Assembly: GCA_947359465.1 (NCBI GenBank)
Contig: OX375877.1
Location: forward strand, 26,733,235-26,797,234
Length of the DNA stretch: 64,000 bases
Origin: Metellina segmentata
Taxonomy: Eukaryota; Arthropoda; Arachnida; Araneae; Tetragnathidae
Direction: 5' to 3'
Below the pieces are notes generated by a model. That model had not been told where the DNA came from, did not search any database, and worked only from the letters and a program-made list of their open reading frames with translations. The translations under genes were made by a program, and so were the position numbers. Positions 36,318 through 46,542 of the stretch are shown here, piece after piece (position 1 is the first letter of the stretch; each line of letters begins with the position of its first letter).

Positions 36318-37256
36318 ATGAAACGCTTTAGCAATCAACCTGAAATATGCAAAAGAATTCGTGGTGTTGATCAAACTATTTCATCGGATGTCTCAAAATT
36401 AACCATGCAAACTATTCCAGACAACATGTTCCCTCTTGGAAACTATTCATTTGTGGTGATTAATAACTTCATCGGCTCTACTCGAGTGCATGTACGAAAA
36501 TTTGCTTTGGATGAAAATGGAGTTTTGCTACCAACGAAGGAAGGTATCTCCCTATATCCAAACACATGGAATATTCTGATGAGAAAGGTTAGCAACTTTT
36601 TCGCACATGCTTCTGACTCCGACGTTAAAGTAATACAGAAAGAAGTCTGTCTTTCGAAAGTGTGTGATAACGGAAAAATGGACTTGGTTTTACAAAGACT
36701 ATTTCAGAAAAGAGACCATTCACTACAATTCTTACCCAACTCTGTTTTTCTGAATTCTGAGCAGTACTTTAAACTGTGTCAACACTATGAGAGTGTATCA
36801 TATATGCTGAAAATATCGCTTTTGAAATATTCCCTACAGTATTTTGTGAAAAAGGAAGTGCAAAAGAACTTTCCCAGTGAGGTTTACAAACCTTACTACG
36901 GTGATCCTGATAACCCTGAGGGCTGGAGAGAAGTTACAACTTCACTGTGTAAGTGTCTGAAGAATATTATAGCGCTTAACATTACTGTTCTTTTGGACTG
37001 CTTAAGTTGTAAAAATGAAATTATCAATCAATCTGTACATACATGCATGAACATGAGCGCTGATGAACGCTTTTGCGAATTCTTTACTCCTGCGTTATAT
37101 TCTGTAAACTGGAGAGATTTTGCTTTTAACTTTGTGAAAGAAAACCATGGAATTGTAAACTTCTTTTATATTGTATTTGAGGGTGACTTTTTTGATTGCT
37201 TGAATACAACTGATGTTTTTAATACTGTTAGAGAGATGTATGTGAAAGGTCTGTAA
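36318..37256 (+). CDS. PC4-like domain protein, 312 residues, left-arm copy
   Basis: Intact ATG-to-TAA frame with a good start context (acaaaaATGa) and an AATAAA 49 bp after the stop. Residues about 36-95 look like the PC4/p15 (Sub1) single-stranded-DNA-binding fold. A hydrophobic strand (NYSFVVINNF) is followed by VHVRKFAL, an acidic-Gly turn (DENG) and then PTKEGISLYPNTW, which resembles the conserved 'P..KGI.L....W' end of that domain. PC4 proteins bind ssDNA or melted DNA, usually as dimers, and act in transcription or replication. Residues about 100-312 are unfamiliar: Lys-rich and aromatic, with about 12 cysteines, including CLSC and several CxxxC-type spacings. PC4 itself is about 125 residues, so this protein has a long extra C-terminal region. 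Identical reading in both arms implies selection, recent origin or gene conversion. Confidence 0.75.
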   Translation: MKRFSNQPEICKRIRGVDQTISSDVSKLTMQTIPDNMFPLGNYSFVVINNFIGSTRVHVRKFALDENGVLLPTKEGISLYPNTWNILMRKVSNFFAHASDSDVKVIQKEVCLSKVCDNGKMDLVLQRLFQKRDHSLQFLPNSVFLNSEQYFKLCQHYESVSYMLKISLLKYSLQYFVKKEVQKNFPSEVYKPYYGDPDNPEGWREVTTSLCKCLKNIIALNITVLLDCLSCKNEIINQSVHTCMNMSADERFCEFFTPALYSVNWRDFAFNFVKENHGIVNFFYIVFEGDFFDCLNTTDVFNTVREMYVKGL

Positions 37257-37304
37257 AATAAGTACAATGTATTCTCTAACAAAATTAACATCTTATGTGC
37301 TTTA

Positions 37305-37310
37305 AATAAA
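37305..37310 (+). terminator. Polyadenylation signal AATAAA, left-arm gene
   Basis: AATAAA 49 bp past the stop codon, followed by a T-rich downstream stretch (37318-37360). Its mirror serves the right-arm gene. Confidence 0.6.
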
Positions 37311-37440
37311 TGTTCATGCTTTTTCATTTGTGTGTTATCAAAATTATTCTTTTTTTACATGCTTTGGGTTGATTTGTAAAACGCATCTTTTTCAGAACTT
37401 TGAAGTACGCGTTTTAAAGTTACTAAGGTTTAAAGTCATT

Positions 37441-37543
37441 CTACATCACATGATTAGCACGTGACACACCACGTGATAGAAATTCCTGCATATAACAGGA
37501 ATTTCTATCACGTGGTGTGTCACGTGCTAATCATGTGATGTAG
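37441..37543. repeat. Centre of symmetry with 7-bp spacer and CACGTG sites
   Basis: The arms meet at aattcctg-CATATAA-caggaatt, so the unpaired loop would be only 7 nt. Each side carries two CACGTG hexamers (37458 and 37469 on the left, mirrored on the right), the consensus E-box for bHLH proteins. Cruciform or snap-back hairpin formation is predicted for such a short spacer. Confidence 0.75.
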
Positions 37544-37673
37544 AATGACTTTAAACCTTAGTAACTTTAAAACGCGTACTTCAAAGTTCTGAAAAAGATG
37601 CGTTTTACAAATCAACCCAAAGCATGTAAAAAAAGAATAATTTTGATAACACACAAATGAAAAAGCATGAACA

Positions 37674-37679
37674 TTTATT
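37674..37679 (-). terminator. Polyadenylation signal AATAAA, right-arm gene
   Basis: TTTATT on the plus strand, mirror of 37305-37310, positioned 49 bp beyond the stop codon of the minus-strand gene. The two transcription units converge on the centre. Confidence 0.6.
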
Positions 37680-37727
37680 TAAAGCACATAAGATGTTAAT
37701 TTTGTTAGAGAATACATTGTACTTATT

Positions 37728-38666
37728 TTACAGACCTTTCACATACATCTCTCTAACAGTATTAAAAACATCAGTTGTATTCAAGCAATCAAAAAAGTCA
37801 CCCTCAAATACAATATAAAAGAAGTTTACAATTCCATGGTTTTCTTTCACAAAGTTAAAAGCAAAATCTCTCCAGTTTACAGAATATAACGCAGGAGTAA
37901 AGAATTCGCAAAAGCGTTCATCAGCGCTCATGTTCATGCATGTATGTACAGATTGATTGATAATTTCATTTTTACAACTTAAGCAGTCCAAAAGAACAGT
38001 AATGTTAAGCGCTATAATATTCTTCAGACACTTACACAGTGAAGTTGTAACTTCTCTCCAGCCCTCAGGGTTATCAGGATCACCGTAGTAAGGTTTGTAA
38101 ACCTCACTGGGAAAGTTCTTTTGCACTTCCTTTTTCACAAAATACTGTAGGGAATATTTCAAAAGCGATATTTTCAGCATATATGATACACTCTCATAGT
38201 GTTGACACAGTTTAAAGTACTGCTCAGAATTCAGAAAAACAGAGTTGGGTAAGAATTGTAGTGAATGGTCTCTTTTCTGAAATAGTCTTTGTAAAACCAA
38301 GTCCATTTTTCCGTTATCACACACTTTCGAAAGACAGACTTCTTTCTGTATTACTTTAACGTCGGAGTCAGAAGCATGTGCGAAAAAGTTGCTAACCTTT
38401 CTCATCAGAATATTCCATGTGTTTGGATATAGGGAGATACCTTCCTTCGTTGGTAGCAAAACTCCATTTTCATCCAAAGCAAATTTTCGTACATGCACTC
38501 GAGTAGAGCCGATGAAGTTATTAATCACCACAAATGAATAGTTTCCAAGAGGGAACATGTTGTCTGGAATAGTTTGCATGGTTAATTTTGAGACATCCGA
38601 TGAAATAGTTTGATCAACACCACGAATTCTTTTGCATATTTCAGGTTGATTGCTAAAGCGTTTCAT
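37728..38666 (-). CDS. PC4-like domain protein, 312 residues, right-arm copy
   Basis: Predicted protein identical to the left-arm product over all 312 residues. See that entry for the domain reading. Convergent transcription of two identical genes would produce complementary RNA if either transcript reads through the 470-bp central region, with possible consequences for host small-RNA silencing (inferred). Confidence 0.75.
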   Translation of the reverse strand: MKRFSNQPEICKRIRGVDQTISSDVSKLTMQTIPDNMFPLGNYSFVVINNFIGSTRVHVRKFALDENGVLLPTKEGISLYPNTWNILMRKVSNFFAHASDSDVKVIQKEVCLSKVCDNGKMDLVLQRLFQKRDHSLQFLPNSVFLNSEQYFKLCQHYESVSYMLKISLLKYSLQYFVKKEVQKNFPSEVYKPYYGDPDNPEGWREVTTSLCKCLKNIIALNITVLLDCLSCKNEIINQSVHTCMNMSADERFCEFFTPALYSVNWRDFAFNFVKENHGIVNFFYIVFEGDFFDCLNTTDVFNTVREMYVKGL

Positions 38667-38954
38667 TTTTGTTTCCTTTTAAGACTTAACGTTTCTCAAG
38701 AAGAAATTTCTAGTAACCACGACAGCAACTTTTCACCAAGGGAAAGAAGATTTTATCACACGAAATCGAAATTAAAACGCTGTTATAGCTGCCGTTGTTG
38801 CCAAAAAGCAAGTACAAATCTTAGACAGCCAATGAAAATATTCCTAGCAGGACAAATACAACTCAAACCAACTTCTTTCCACCTTATGATGGCACAGCGT
38901 CATTGAGAACATGATCAGACTTGTGGGAATGAGTCCTTTCACGTATAAGAAGTC

Positions 38955-39243
38955 TGACGTCACACAAGACACCGCAATTTTTTCAACCATCCAGACTGTG
39001 ACGTCACTCACGTCACCGCACTTTGGTCATCATATGCATTTCGTCAGTCGTTGCCATTCCATAAAAGTTAAATATTCCTATTGCCAGATCCGAAAAACAC
39101 CTATAATAAAACAACTAAACTCAACTCTAGCATGATGACGTCAGCAGCAGCAATCGAAAACAACTAAACTACACTCGATTAGTATGACGTCACTTCCGTC
39201 AGCAGGAAACACAACTCCACTCTACTCGATCAATATGACGTCA
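38955..39243 (-). promoter_or_regulatory. Cluster of five TGACGTCA sites, right arm
   Basis: Mirror of 35741-36029, with TGACGTCA at 38955, 38999, 39136, 39185 and 39236, upstream of the minus-strand gene. All five octamers are preserved in both arms. Confidence 0.7.
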
Positions 39244-42148
39244 TTTCCACAACACAAGTAGATGTCGCATCATCACAAGCACGTGTTTTCTGAGTACATT
39301 CATCACTTATGTGTTCATAGTTACTAACAAAAGATAAGACTAAGATTAGATTAACTTTACTGATTAGTAAGAATATGCTGCTATGTAGCTCTTCGTGCCC
39401 GCAGTATACAATTATTTTTCCAAGAATAGCTTACGCTTTTTGAATAGCAATGTATAATATTTGTGCAATTGTGAATTTCAGACTCAAGAAGGTTTCTTCA
39501 AAAAGGTATGTGAATACGGATGCATTGCTATAAAAGGGCAAGTAGCTTCAAGTATTCGTTTTAACTTATCGACTTATAAGCATAAACTTAGTGCCAAAGA
39601 TCGGAAAACTACGATATGTTGAAAAATACATATGTGGACTTCCTTTCTGTCCCATAGCATGGGAAAGTGTGTCTCCCTTGGAAAGTCTGGACTCTAAGTT
39701 TTTAGAATTGTAGAAACAGACCAAGATATGTTCATTTAAAAATTGATTAGTATTTAAAATTTTCGGTTGTTATTTAATTTTATTCATGTGTAAAACTATT
39801 AGTGATGTGAGTAAATCTTTATATTATGCATTAACTATCAAGAAAGGGCAAAAATTTATTTTGTTTAGCAGCACAGAAGTGTTCACATTATTTTCAAAAT
39901 CTGAAAACCCTCTGACTATCCACTTAACGTAGCATTGCAGTATATCTAAAATTAAAAAGACATATACAAAGTAACTTGTAAAATGCCTTTTCGAAATTGA
40001 TATTTGGCTCTGCAAATTAAACTGCATATGAATGGTTTGCAAGAGAATTAGAAAAAAATAACATTTAATTTAGAACTTCAAGGACAAAAGGTTTCTTATA
40101 CTAATTTTCACTACTTCTTATGTACAAGGAAACATCTTCATAGTATGGTTCTTGCAAAGCTTCAAATAAAGGTAAAAAATATTTTACTTTACAGGTTTCT
40201 TAATTTTTTTTTTTTTAAATCATGCATAAAAACACGCTTTAAGAATCAAACTGCTAAACATCTTATTTGAAATGGAAAACAATTTTTTTTTTAATCTGTA
40301 TTTAAAAGTTTGGTAATAATATCTAATGCATGTTTCATTTGCATATATTTATTTAAATCTTAATTATTAAAATATGTATGATGGAATCTAATTTTTGTGT
40401 GAAAACATCTTAACTTTTTACAATATAAATCAAAGAAAATTTCATTTAAAAAAGTTTGTAAATCTAAAATATTAATCACTAAAATTTAGACAGATTTATT
40501 TAAATTAAAAAATAATACGGTTGGGAAAGAATAATTAGAAAATAACATATGGTTTAGATTTCAATACGATTATAATTTCTTCAAATGTACAAGGAGTCAA
40601 TTGCGTTTCTACTCATTTGTTATGGTCATCAAATCTTGTAAGTTTAGTTAACTATGTTCCACTGTTTCTTTTTCTTTTGACCAACTTACATTTCTAAGTC
40701 CCGTATTGTACTTCTGTGGTATATTGGATAGTTTTCTTTTGTTCAATTCAAACAAATGCACAAGGAAACATGATCATAGTACTACGGGTCTTGCAAAGTT
40801 TTCAAATAAAAGAAAAAATAATTTTTTTTTTGCACTTTTACTGAAGTGTAGAGTGTTGAAAAATAATTTATGTAATAAAATATGTGCTATAGCATCCAAT
40901 GTATAATTAGTGATTAACTAAAAGCATCTAAATTTAAAAAAAACTAAAATATTTATAGCAAAGAAAATTTAATTTCAGATCATGCATTGCAAAAGACCAT
41001 TTATAAAACTTATATTTAATATTAAAAAAAAAATGATAATCCAAAATACAGTGTATATGGTAAGACACGCAAAAAGTTTCTTTAAAATAACAATAATATG
41101 TAAGACTAAGAAAATAATATTCACAAAGGTATAAATATTAATTGTAACGTTTTTCAAATATCTTTTAGGGGGCACATAATTTCTTTGTGGGCCTGATATC
41201 ACCAGAATCCATAATGTATATAAAAACAGTAGAAGGGTAAAAATCCAAAGAAGCAAAGTAATTCAAAGACTCAAGAACTCACTCCAACTATGCTTTTAAA
41301 GGCCTCTTATTTATCAAGCAGTATAATTACTTTCTTTGCTGGCCCCAAACATTTTTCAGATACCATAACACGTGTACTTCGGTAGTTTAAGCTAATCTTT
41401 TGAGTCACTTTTTATCAGACTCCGTGTATAACTTCGTACATTCTCTTTAATCTTACACACGCTACACAATCCTTAGTCATAATGTCACAAGTTCCATAGA
41501 CTTCTAGGCATTTCAATCTTTGATAGTATGTCTAATTGGTGTTAAACTCTGTTATCTTACTATTTTATGGGTACAATTATTTCTTAGTCACCCTTTCCAG
41601 AAGCTTCTAGACTTTTCAATGTTTGGAAGTATGTACTATATGAATTAACAAAATGATAGACTATTTTAAATATAACACGATCACATAGGTAGTAGTGGAC
41701 GAACGTCTACAGTGCTTGTGTAAAAAGGGTTGACCGCTATTACCTTTTGTTAGGTCCGAATCCACGTATTATTATTTTTCTTTTAAATAATTCTCCATTT
41801 AATTCTCAAGTATCACGCTAAAAATACAAGTTAACAGCTAGAAAATAAATTAATTAAAACTAATTGTTACATTTTCCATCACTAGATGGCTGTGCCTGTC
41901 ATTTAGCCTATAATTTAAGAAATCTTATAGGTCCTTTATATTATAGTATTTTCACTTAAGTACGTTTAATTGTTCAACCTTTCACTAGATTGCGCTACCT
42001 GTTATTTTATAAAAGTATTAATTACCTACAAATAAATTTAAAACCATTCTCAATACATTTGTAGTGAAAAAGAAAAAGTACAAGTCCTTATCTGCAGAAG
42101 GGAGTACTGGAATTGTATGATAAATAACCACTGCTTGATAAGTCAACA
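39244..42148. other. Right arm interior, AT-rich, no supported gene
   Basis: Mirror of 32835-35735. The arms differ here in three homopolymer lengths (about 40214, 40293 and 40831) and one substitution next to the 40293 run. Those length changes account for the 5-bp length difference between arms. Confidence 0.5.
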
Positions 42149-42214
42149 ATGGCCTAACGGCTAGCATGCTCGCATCGCATCGCGATGGTCCCGGGTTCGA
42201 ATCCAAGTAATTCC
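42149..42214 (+). repeat. tRNA-like relic, right arm
   Basis: Plus-strand 'ggcctaacggctagcatg', then GGTTCGAATCC. Same degenerate structure as the left-arm copy, with one substitution. Confidence 0.6.
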
Positions 42215-42366
42215 TTTTTAATTAAAATAATATGTTTGATCATCTGACCACCAGAAGGCGCTACCAGTCATTCACCACCATGGCAACTTGTCAACAAATT
42301 GACGTTATCATGTTCATCTTCAGTTTCTTATCAAACGGCCACAAGCAATTGTCTTATCACTTCTAC

Positions 42367-42426
42367 CCTCCTTTCCTGCCCAACTTCTCTTCCTGCCCAC
42401 TTTCCCTTCCCTTCCTGCCCAACTTC
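42367..42426. repeat. Subterminal pyrimidine-rich direct repeats, right arm
   Basis: Mirror of 32553-32612: three versions of 'ttcctgcccaactt(ctc)'. Confidence 0.6.
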
Positions 42427-42461
42427 CCTTTATGCGCCAGAACTCTCAAAATCTATCTACT

Positions 42462-42467
42462 AATGTC
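42462..42467. repeat. Right target-site duplication AATGTC
   Basis: Identical to 32512-32517. Confidence 0.85.
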
Positions 42468-42526
42468 AATACATTAATTTTAAAATATTTTATATTAAAA
42501 TTTAAAAATTGGGGTGGACACATTAA

Positions 42527-42978
42527 GACCCGTGCACACATCCGATTTTTCAACGTGCGGCGCCGCTGCGGCACCGTAGCCCAACTATGCACTCCCAACC
42601 GTGAAATGACGCAAGCACTCATTTTGCGCCATTTGCGAAAAATATTCTATCGAAGACGATTTCTGTCGATTTCGCTTAGTTGGTGTAAAAAAAAAGTATA
42701 TTTTGAAACAAAATAAACGTTACTGGATACAACCATATAATAATTATTATTTATATTCCATTTATTTATGAAAACAAGGTACTTCAGAACGAAGACTCAT
42801 GTGCGGCGACCGTGGGGAACTGCGGTACAAATTACACGCAGTTTGGACGTGCGTCGCAGCAGCAGCAGCGGCGACGGAGGCATGTGTGCACTACTCCATT
42901 GGATCTAATATATATCAGACCGCATTTGCGTTGCGGTAGCGGCGGCGCACTTTGAAGAACCGGATGTATGCACCGTAC
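42527..42978. mobile_element. 452-bp GC-rich MITE flanked by TTAA
   Basis: TTAA lies on both sides (42523-42526 and 42979-42982). The termini are imperfect inverted repeats of about 40 bp (GACCCGTGCACACATCCG against the complement of CGGATGTATGCACCGTAC), then GC-rich 'gcggcgccgctgcggc' and 'gcggtagcggcggcgc'. TTAA suggests piggyBac-type insertion. Read as TTA/TAA it would fit PIF/Harbinger, which the GC-rich termini also resemble. No coding content. It inserted into the family D repeat 60 bp right of the palindrome. Confidence 0.75.
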
Positions 42979-43204
42979 TTAATCTTACTGATACTGAAAA
43001 CATTAAAAAGATAAAACAATAATTTTAAGACTGAGTCCCACCTCCATCCTACATGATACGTTACACGGGTTAGAATAGAAAAATGATTTATTTAAAGAAA
43101 ATCGTATTTAAGGTATCGATTTAGTGTACAATTTTCTGTAGATTTTAAAACCCTTGAAATTTTCATTCTATCTTTATCGATCGCGAAGTTAGAAAACCTC
43201 AAAT

Positions 43205-43600
43205 AGTCTTTGCCCGTGACAAAGTTGAAATCACTAGCAAGAAAGCCATACTTAAACAACGTAAATCAAAACATGCTAGAATCGGAAAACTTGGCATGGC
43301 TCCCAAGGCTTTAGGACGAAAAACGCCTGTGACGTAAGCGGTCGAAAATCGCAAAATCTATTTGCTTCTTTTGTTGAAGTAGGGGTGACGTCACATTCCG
43401 GAAAGAAGAACGGATGGTGAAAAAAACTAATAAATTAATTTTAAAATGTTCTAGGTTAAATTTCAAAATTCGGGTTGGACACAAAAATTGCAAAAAATTA
43501 GGACTACCTGTGTGCAAGATTTCTTTATTGTAAATCCCATATATTTGTCTGGACATTGCGTACAATGTCACAGAGAAATACTTCTTTTTACAATAGAGAA
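43205..43600 (+). repeat. Family D repeat copy
   Basis: 'cccgtgac', 'aacgtaaatcaaaacatgct', 'acttggcatggctccc', 'attccggaaagaagaacgg' and 'acctgtgtgcaagatttc' follow the order seen in 16268-16778. Confidence 0.7.
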
Positions 43601-44749
43601 GAGAGGAAACAGATCACTAAAACTATCTTCTCACAAATGTCTACAGAGCACAAAACTAAATCAGGGGGATGGCTTTTCCAACTTCCTTTCTTAATAAACA
43701 TCAACAGGAGTAATTATCAAAACACATTCATTTGGTATTTTTATGTATATTCAATAAAGATTGCAAACAAAATAATATAAAGTGAACAGTAATTTTATAA
43801 CAATATATTAATTAGTATATTTTTTATGTAGTAAATATATTTTAATAAGAAACCATTACTATTTTAAGTAGCAAATCTTGTCTGGTACAGATGGTGTCAT
43901 CAGTCTCATTTTACCCAAATCCCAAAAAGTCTAACTGTACCTCTGTTTTAGACTCAACGTGCTCGTAAAAGTAAGAAATTTCAATTGTTTTTAATGATTT
44001 CTAAATCCTTTAGTTAATGTGGTTTAAATGATAATTTCTGTTAGTATAGTATTAGTTCTTAAGTAATATCTTATCATTTGAAAATTATTACGCTTTCAGC
44101 ATAATTGAGACCCGAGGAACACATATGTGTACTTAAAATATTTAACCCCTATGATGCCAGCATTTAAAAGAGAAATTTACGTGAGAATTTAGCAGTGTTT
44201 CATAACATTTATCAGAAAAAAACTAATTTTTGTATGGTTGGTAGTGAAGAGGTTACCGAACAATGGAAATCAATCACATTATAACTACTGTTTACTTGTA
44301 AAATTTCAAAAGCAATTTTTCATCAAGAAAGTAAAAATGTTTGTATATTGAGTATTCCCGTTTCCCATTTTTGGGTTATTCTAATACAAAATCAATGGTT
44401 TCCACTTTTGATGTATCTCTGTGTATGTTTTTATGCGTGTTACGCTCACCCTCTAAACAAATGGGTCAAACCGGTCACTCCTTTTTTGAAAAATGGTAAT
44501 CCATTCCATTTTTATACAACACACTTAACACATTAAAAACACACACCAATGAATGTAATTTTCCAGAAAGTTTATTCGCTTTAAAATAATCATAACTCCA
44601 AACTCAAAATTGACTTCTCCGGTGTTACTTTCTGAATGATTACCACTATACTTCTTATTATCTGGATGTTGTGTATGTGGATGCTTACCACTAGACCTCA
44701 AACTAAAAGAAATTTAGAATAAATTTAAAATACTTAAACAGAAAGAAAA
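43601..44749. other. No gene recognised
   Basis: AT-rich, only short frames, no repeat I could match within the window. Confidence 0.4.
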
Positions 44750-45640
44750 TCTAAAAATTAACGGAATAGAAATTAGGGCTGAAAACGTTCAAATAGAAGA
44801 AACTACTTGGTCACCACCTTGGGATATATTAAAATCCCCATGGAGATATCATGGTAAAGAAGAACGATTAGAAGGAGTGAAAATTTTTTACAGACGGCTC
44901 TAAAAAAGAAGGGAAGGTAGGAAGCGGCTTAGTCGTTTATTTCGAAGGGGTAGAAGTTTACAGCGAGGCAATAAGAATTAGCGATCACTCTACGGTTTAT
45001 ATGGCAGAATTGATAGCTATTGAGAGAGAGAGAGAGAGAGAGAGCTATATCTCTCATTATAAAGAATGACATCAGAAAGGCCGACATTATTACTGACTCA
45101 AGATCCGTGATAATGGCCCTAGGCAATATTACCAACAGTGATAAATAAATTTGCAATATGAAACGCGAAATAAAGAATTACTCAGGGGTTATAAACCTAA
45201 AATGGATTAAAGCCCACGCAGGACATGCGGGCAACGAGAGGGCGGATGCTCTGGTAAAAGAAGCAACAGAGAAACAATACATCGACAAGTCACAACAAAT
45301 GGACAAGGAATACATGCTGAAACAAATCAACAAAGAAGCAGAAGGAATGTGGCAAGGGCGATGGGACTACTCAGAGAAGGGAAGAGTAGTCCATACAGAA
45401 TACAAGGACATGTCACAGACGAGACTTCTAGGATCTTTTGAGATCAATCAATTTATCACTGGTCACGGTGTATTTGGACAGCAACAGTAACATTCTTTCA
45501 ATAAGGATGACAAATACGAAGTGGAGAAGGAATTCAAAGTGTTGACCACGTACTTTACGACTGCAAACTGTGGGAAAACATAAGAAAGCACCTATTTTCC
45601 CGTGACCACAAAAAAAGGTAGAAAGAAAACTACTATGGAC
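44750..45640 (+). pseudogene. RNase H and tail of a non-LTR retrotransposon
   Basis: Frameshifted coding remains run through 'IFYRRL'-like and 'VYMAELIAI' segments (44885-45020) and 'ADIITDSRSVIMALGNI' (45082-45131). The open frame 45158-45490 then has LKWIKAHAGHAGNERADAL, a classical RNase H motif (W.KAH.G..GNE.AD), ending 'GSFEINQFITGHG'. After a stop the remains of a Cys/His tail continue (VLYDCKLWEN). A (GA)n run at 45021-45044 interrupts the domain. RNase H after reverse transcriptase is typical of the I, R1 and LOA-type clades. The element is 5'-truncated and dead. Confidence 0.8.
45021..45044. repeat. (GA)n microsatellite
   Basis: About 12 GA units inside the retrotransposon RNase H pseudogene, where they expand and break the reading frame. 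Confidence 0.9.
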
Positions 45641-45842
45641 AAGTAAAAAGTCAAGACAAGGCCTTGAGATCATAGCCAATCAACTTTTTTGAAATAATCT
45701 ATTATAGCCCATCCCATGATAGCAAGTGTAATAGTATTGTAATATTGAGAAACAAAGGCGGCAACGTATGTGCTGGGCGGGGTTGCTTGCAACCCAAAAC
45801 TACACCGTATGCTTTACGGCAGGACGGTTTGATAAGTAATAA

Positions 45843-46440
45843 TATATGGACAGAAGTATATATTTGGACACTGCAGAAATTAGAAGGAGGATCTATCTTA
45901 GTGCGGAGTTGTTTTCCTGGTGAGGACTGTTTCCATTGCTTTATGTACTAGGTATCATGAAAGCTGACGTGTACCTCGACGTTCTGGATAATTCGGCCTT
46001 GCCTACATTGTGGCAATATTACGGCGATAATGGTTGTTTCTTGCAATAGGATCGAACTCTATGTCATACTGCAAAACGTGTGCTGGACTGGTTTCCTGAA
46101 AATGTGGTGAATTTGCTTGACTGACAAAGCTAGAGCTCTAGTCTAGAGGTCTAGAGCTCCGATCTCAATCCTATCGAGCACATGTGAGGAAAACTGGAGC
46201 GACGAGTACAACATCGCCACGCACGCTCACCATCACAACAATCTCTTCTAACAGCCTTGCAAGAGACATGTCTGGGCTATTCCTGCCCAGACTTACAACA
46301 GATAACGTGTGGAAAGTATGCCTGGACGTGTTGCAGCTGTAATACAAACAAAAGGAGGACATACCAGTTACTATAAATAGAATAATAAAGCACTTTCCTG
46401 AAAAAATTGCAGTGTCCAAATACTTTTGTCCACATCGTGT
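45843..46440 (+). mobile_element. Internally deleted Tc1-like element, second family
   Basis: Left 'tatggacagaagtatatatt' and 'tggacactgca' match the inverted right end 'tgcagtgtccaaatactttt' and 'gtccacatcgtg'. Between them is a decayed transposase C-terminal half: 'LPTLWQYYGDNGCFLQ', 'HTAKRVLDWF', remains of the SPDLNPIEH region at 46150-46175, and 'VESMPGRVAAVIQTKGGHT'. The DNA-binding half is missing, as in the other Tc1 copies here. The TPTLW...F.QDNA-like layout places it in Tc1 rather than mariner. Confidence 0.75.
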
Positions 46441-46542
46441 ATATAACCTGAAAAATAGGTTGCAAATTGCATCACGTATTTTCACTCCTGTAAATTTCGA
46501 ATATTTAAATGTGTACTTACATAAATGTATATTAATGTATAC

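Larger units (their letters stand above)
32518..42461. mobile_element. 9.94-kb palindromic mobile element (Polinton-like ends)
   Basis: Left arm 32518-37488 and right arm 37496-42461 are reverse complements around a 7-bp spacer. By eye I found only a few differences: A/T-run lengths at about 34148, 34688 and 34767 (right copy shorter by 1, 2 and 2) and two substitutions, one near 34700 and one in the tRNA-like segment. The ends are 5'-AGTAGATAG and CTATCTACT-3', with a 6-bp target duplication. Six-base duplications and AG...CT ends are features of Polinton/Maverick elements. Those are normally 15-20 kb with TIRs of up to about 1 kb and encode protein-primed DNA polymerase, integrase, protease, ATPase and capsid proteins, none of which I see here. 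Each arm holds one 312-codon gene (converging toward the centre), a TGACGTCA cluster, a tRNA-like relic and subterminal purine-rich repeats. A foldback derivative of one end of a larger element is my preferred reading. Confidence 0.8.

Noticed and set aside
36078..36374. 98-codon frame antisense to the start of the PC4-like gene (and its mirror at 38610-38906)
   Set aside because: It starts at TTG, overlaps the promoter and start codon of the real gene on the other strand, and its cysteine-rich part does not clearly match a zinc-binding family.
32518..42461. Explaining the palindrome purely as a foldback read or assembly artefact
   Set aside because: Possible in principle, and long reads should confirm it. 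However, an artefact would not create an exact 6-bp duplication of flanking DNA, would not sit between two parts of one repeat, and would not be expected to leave single-base differences between arms.
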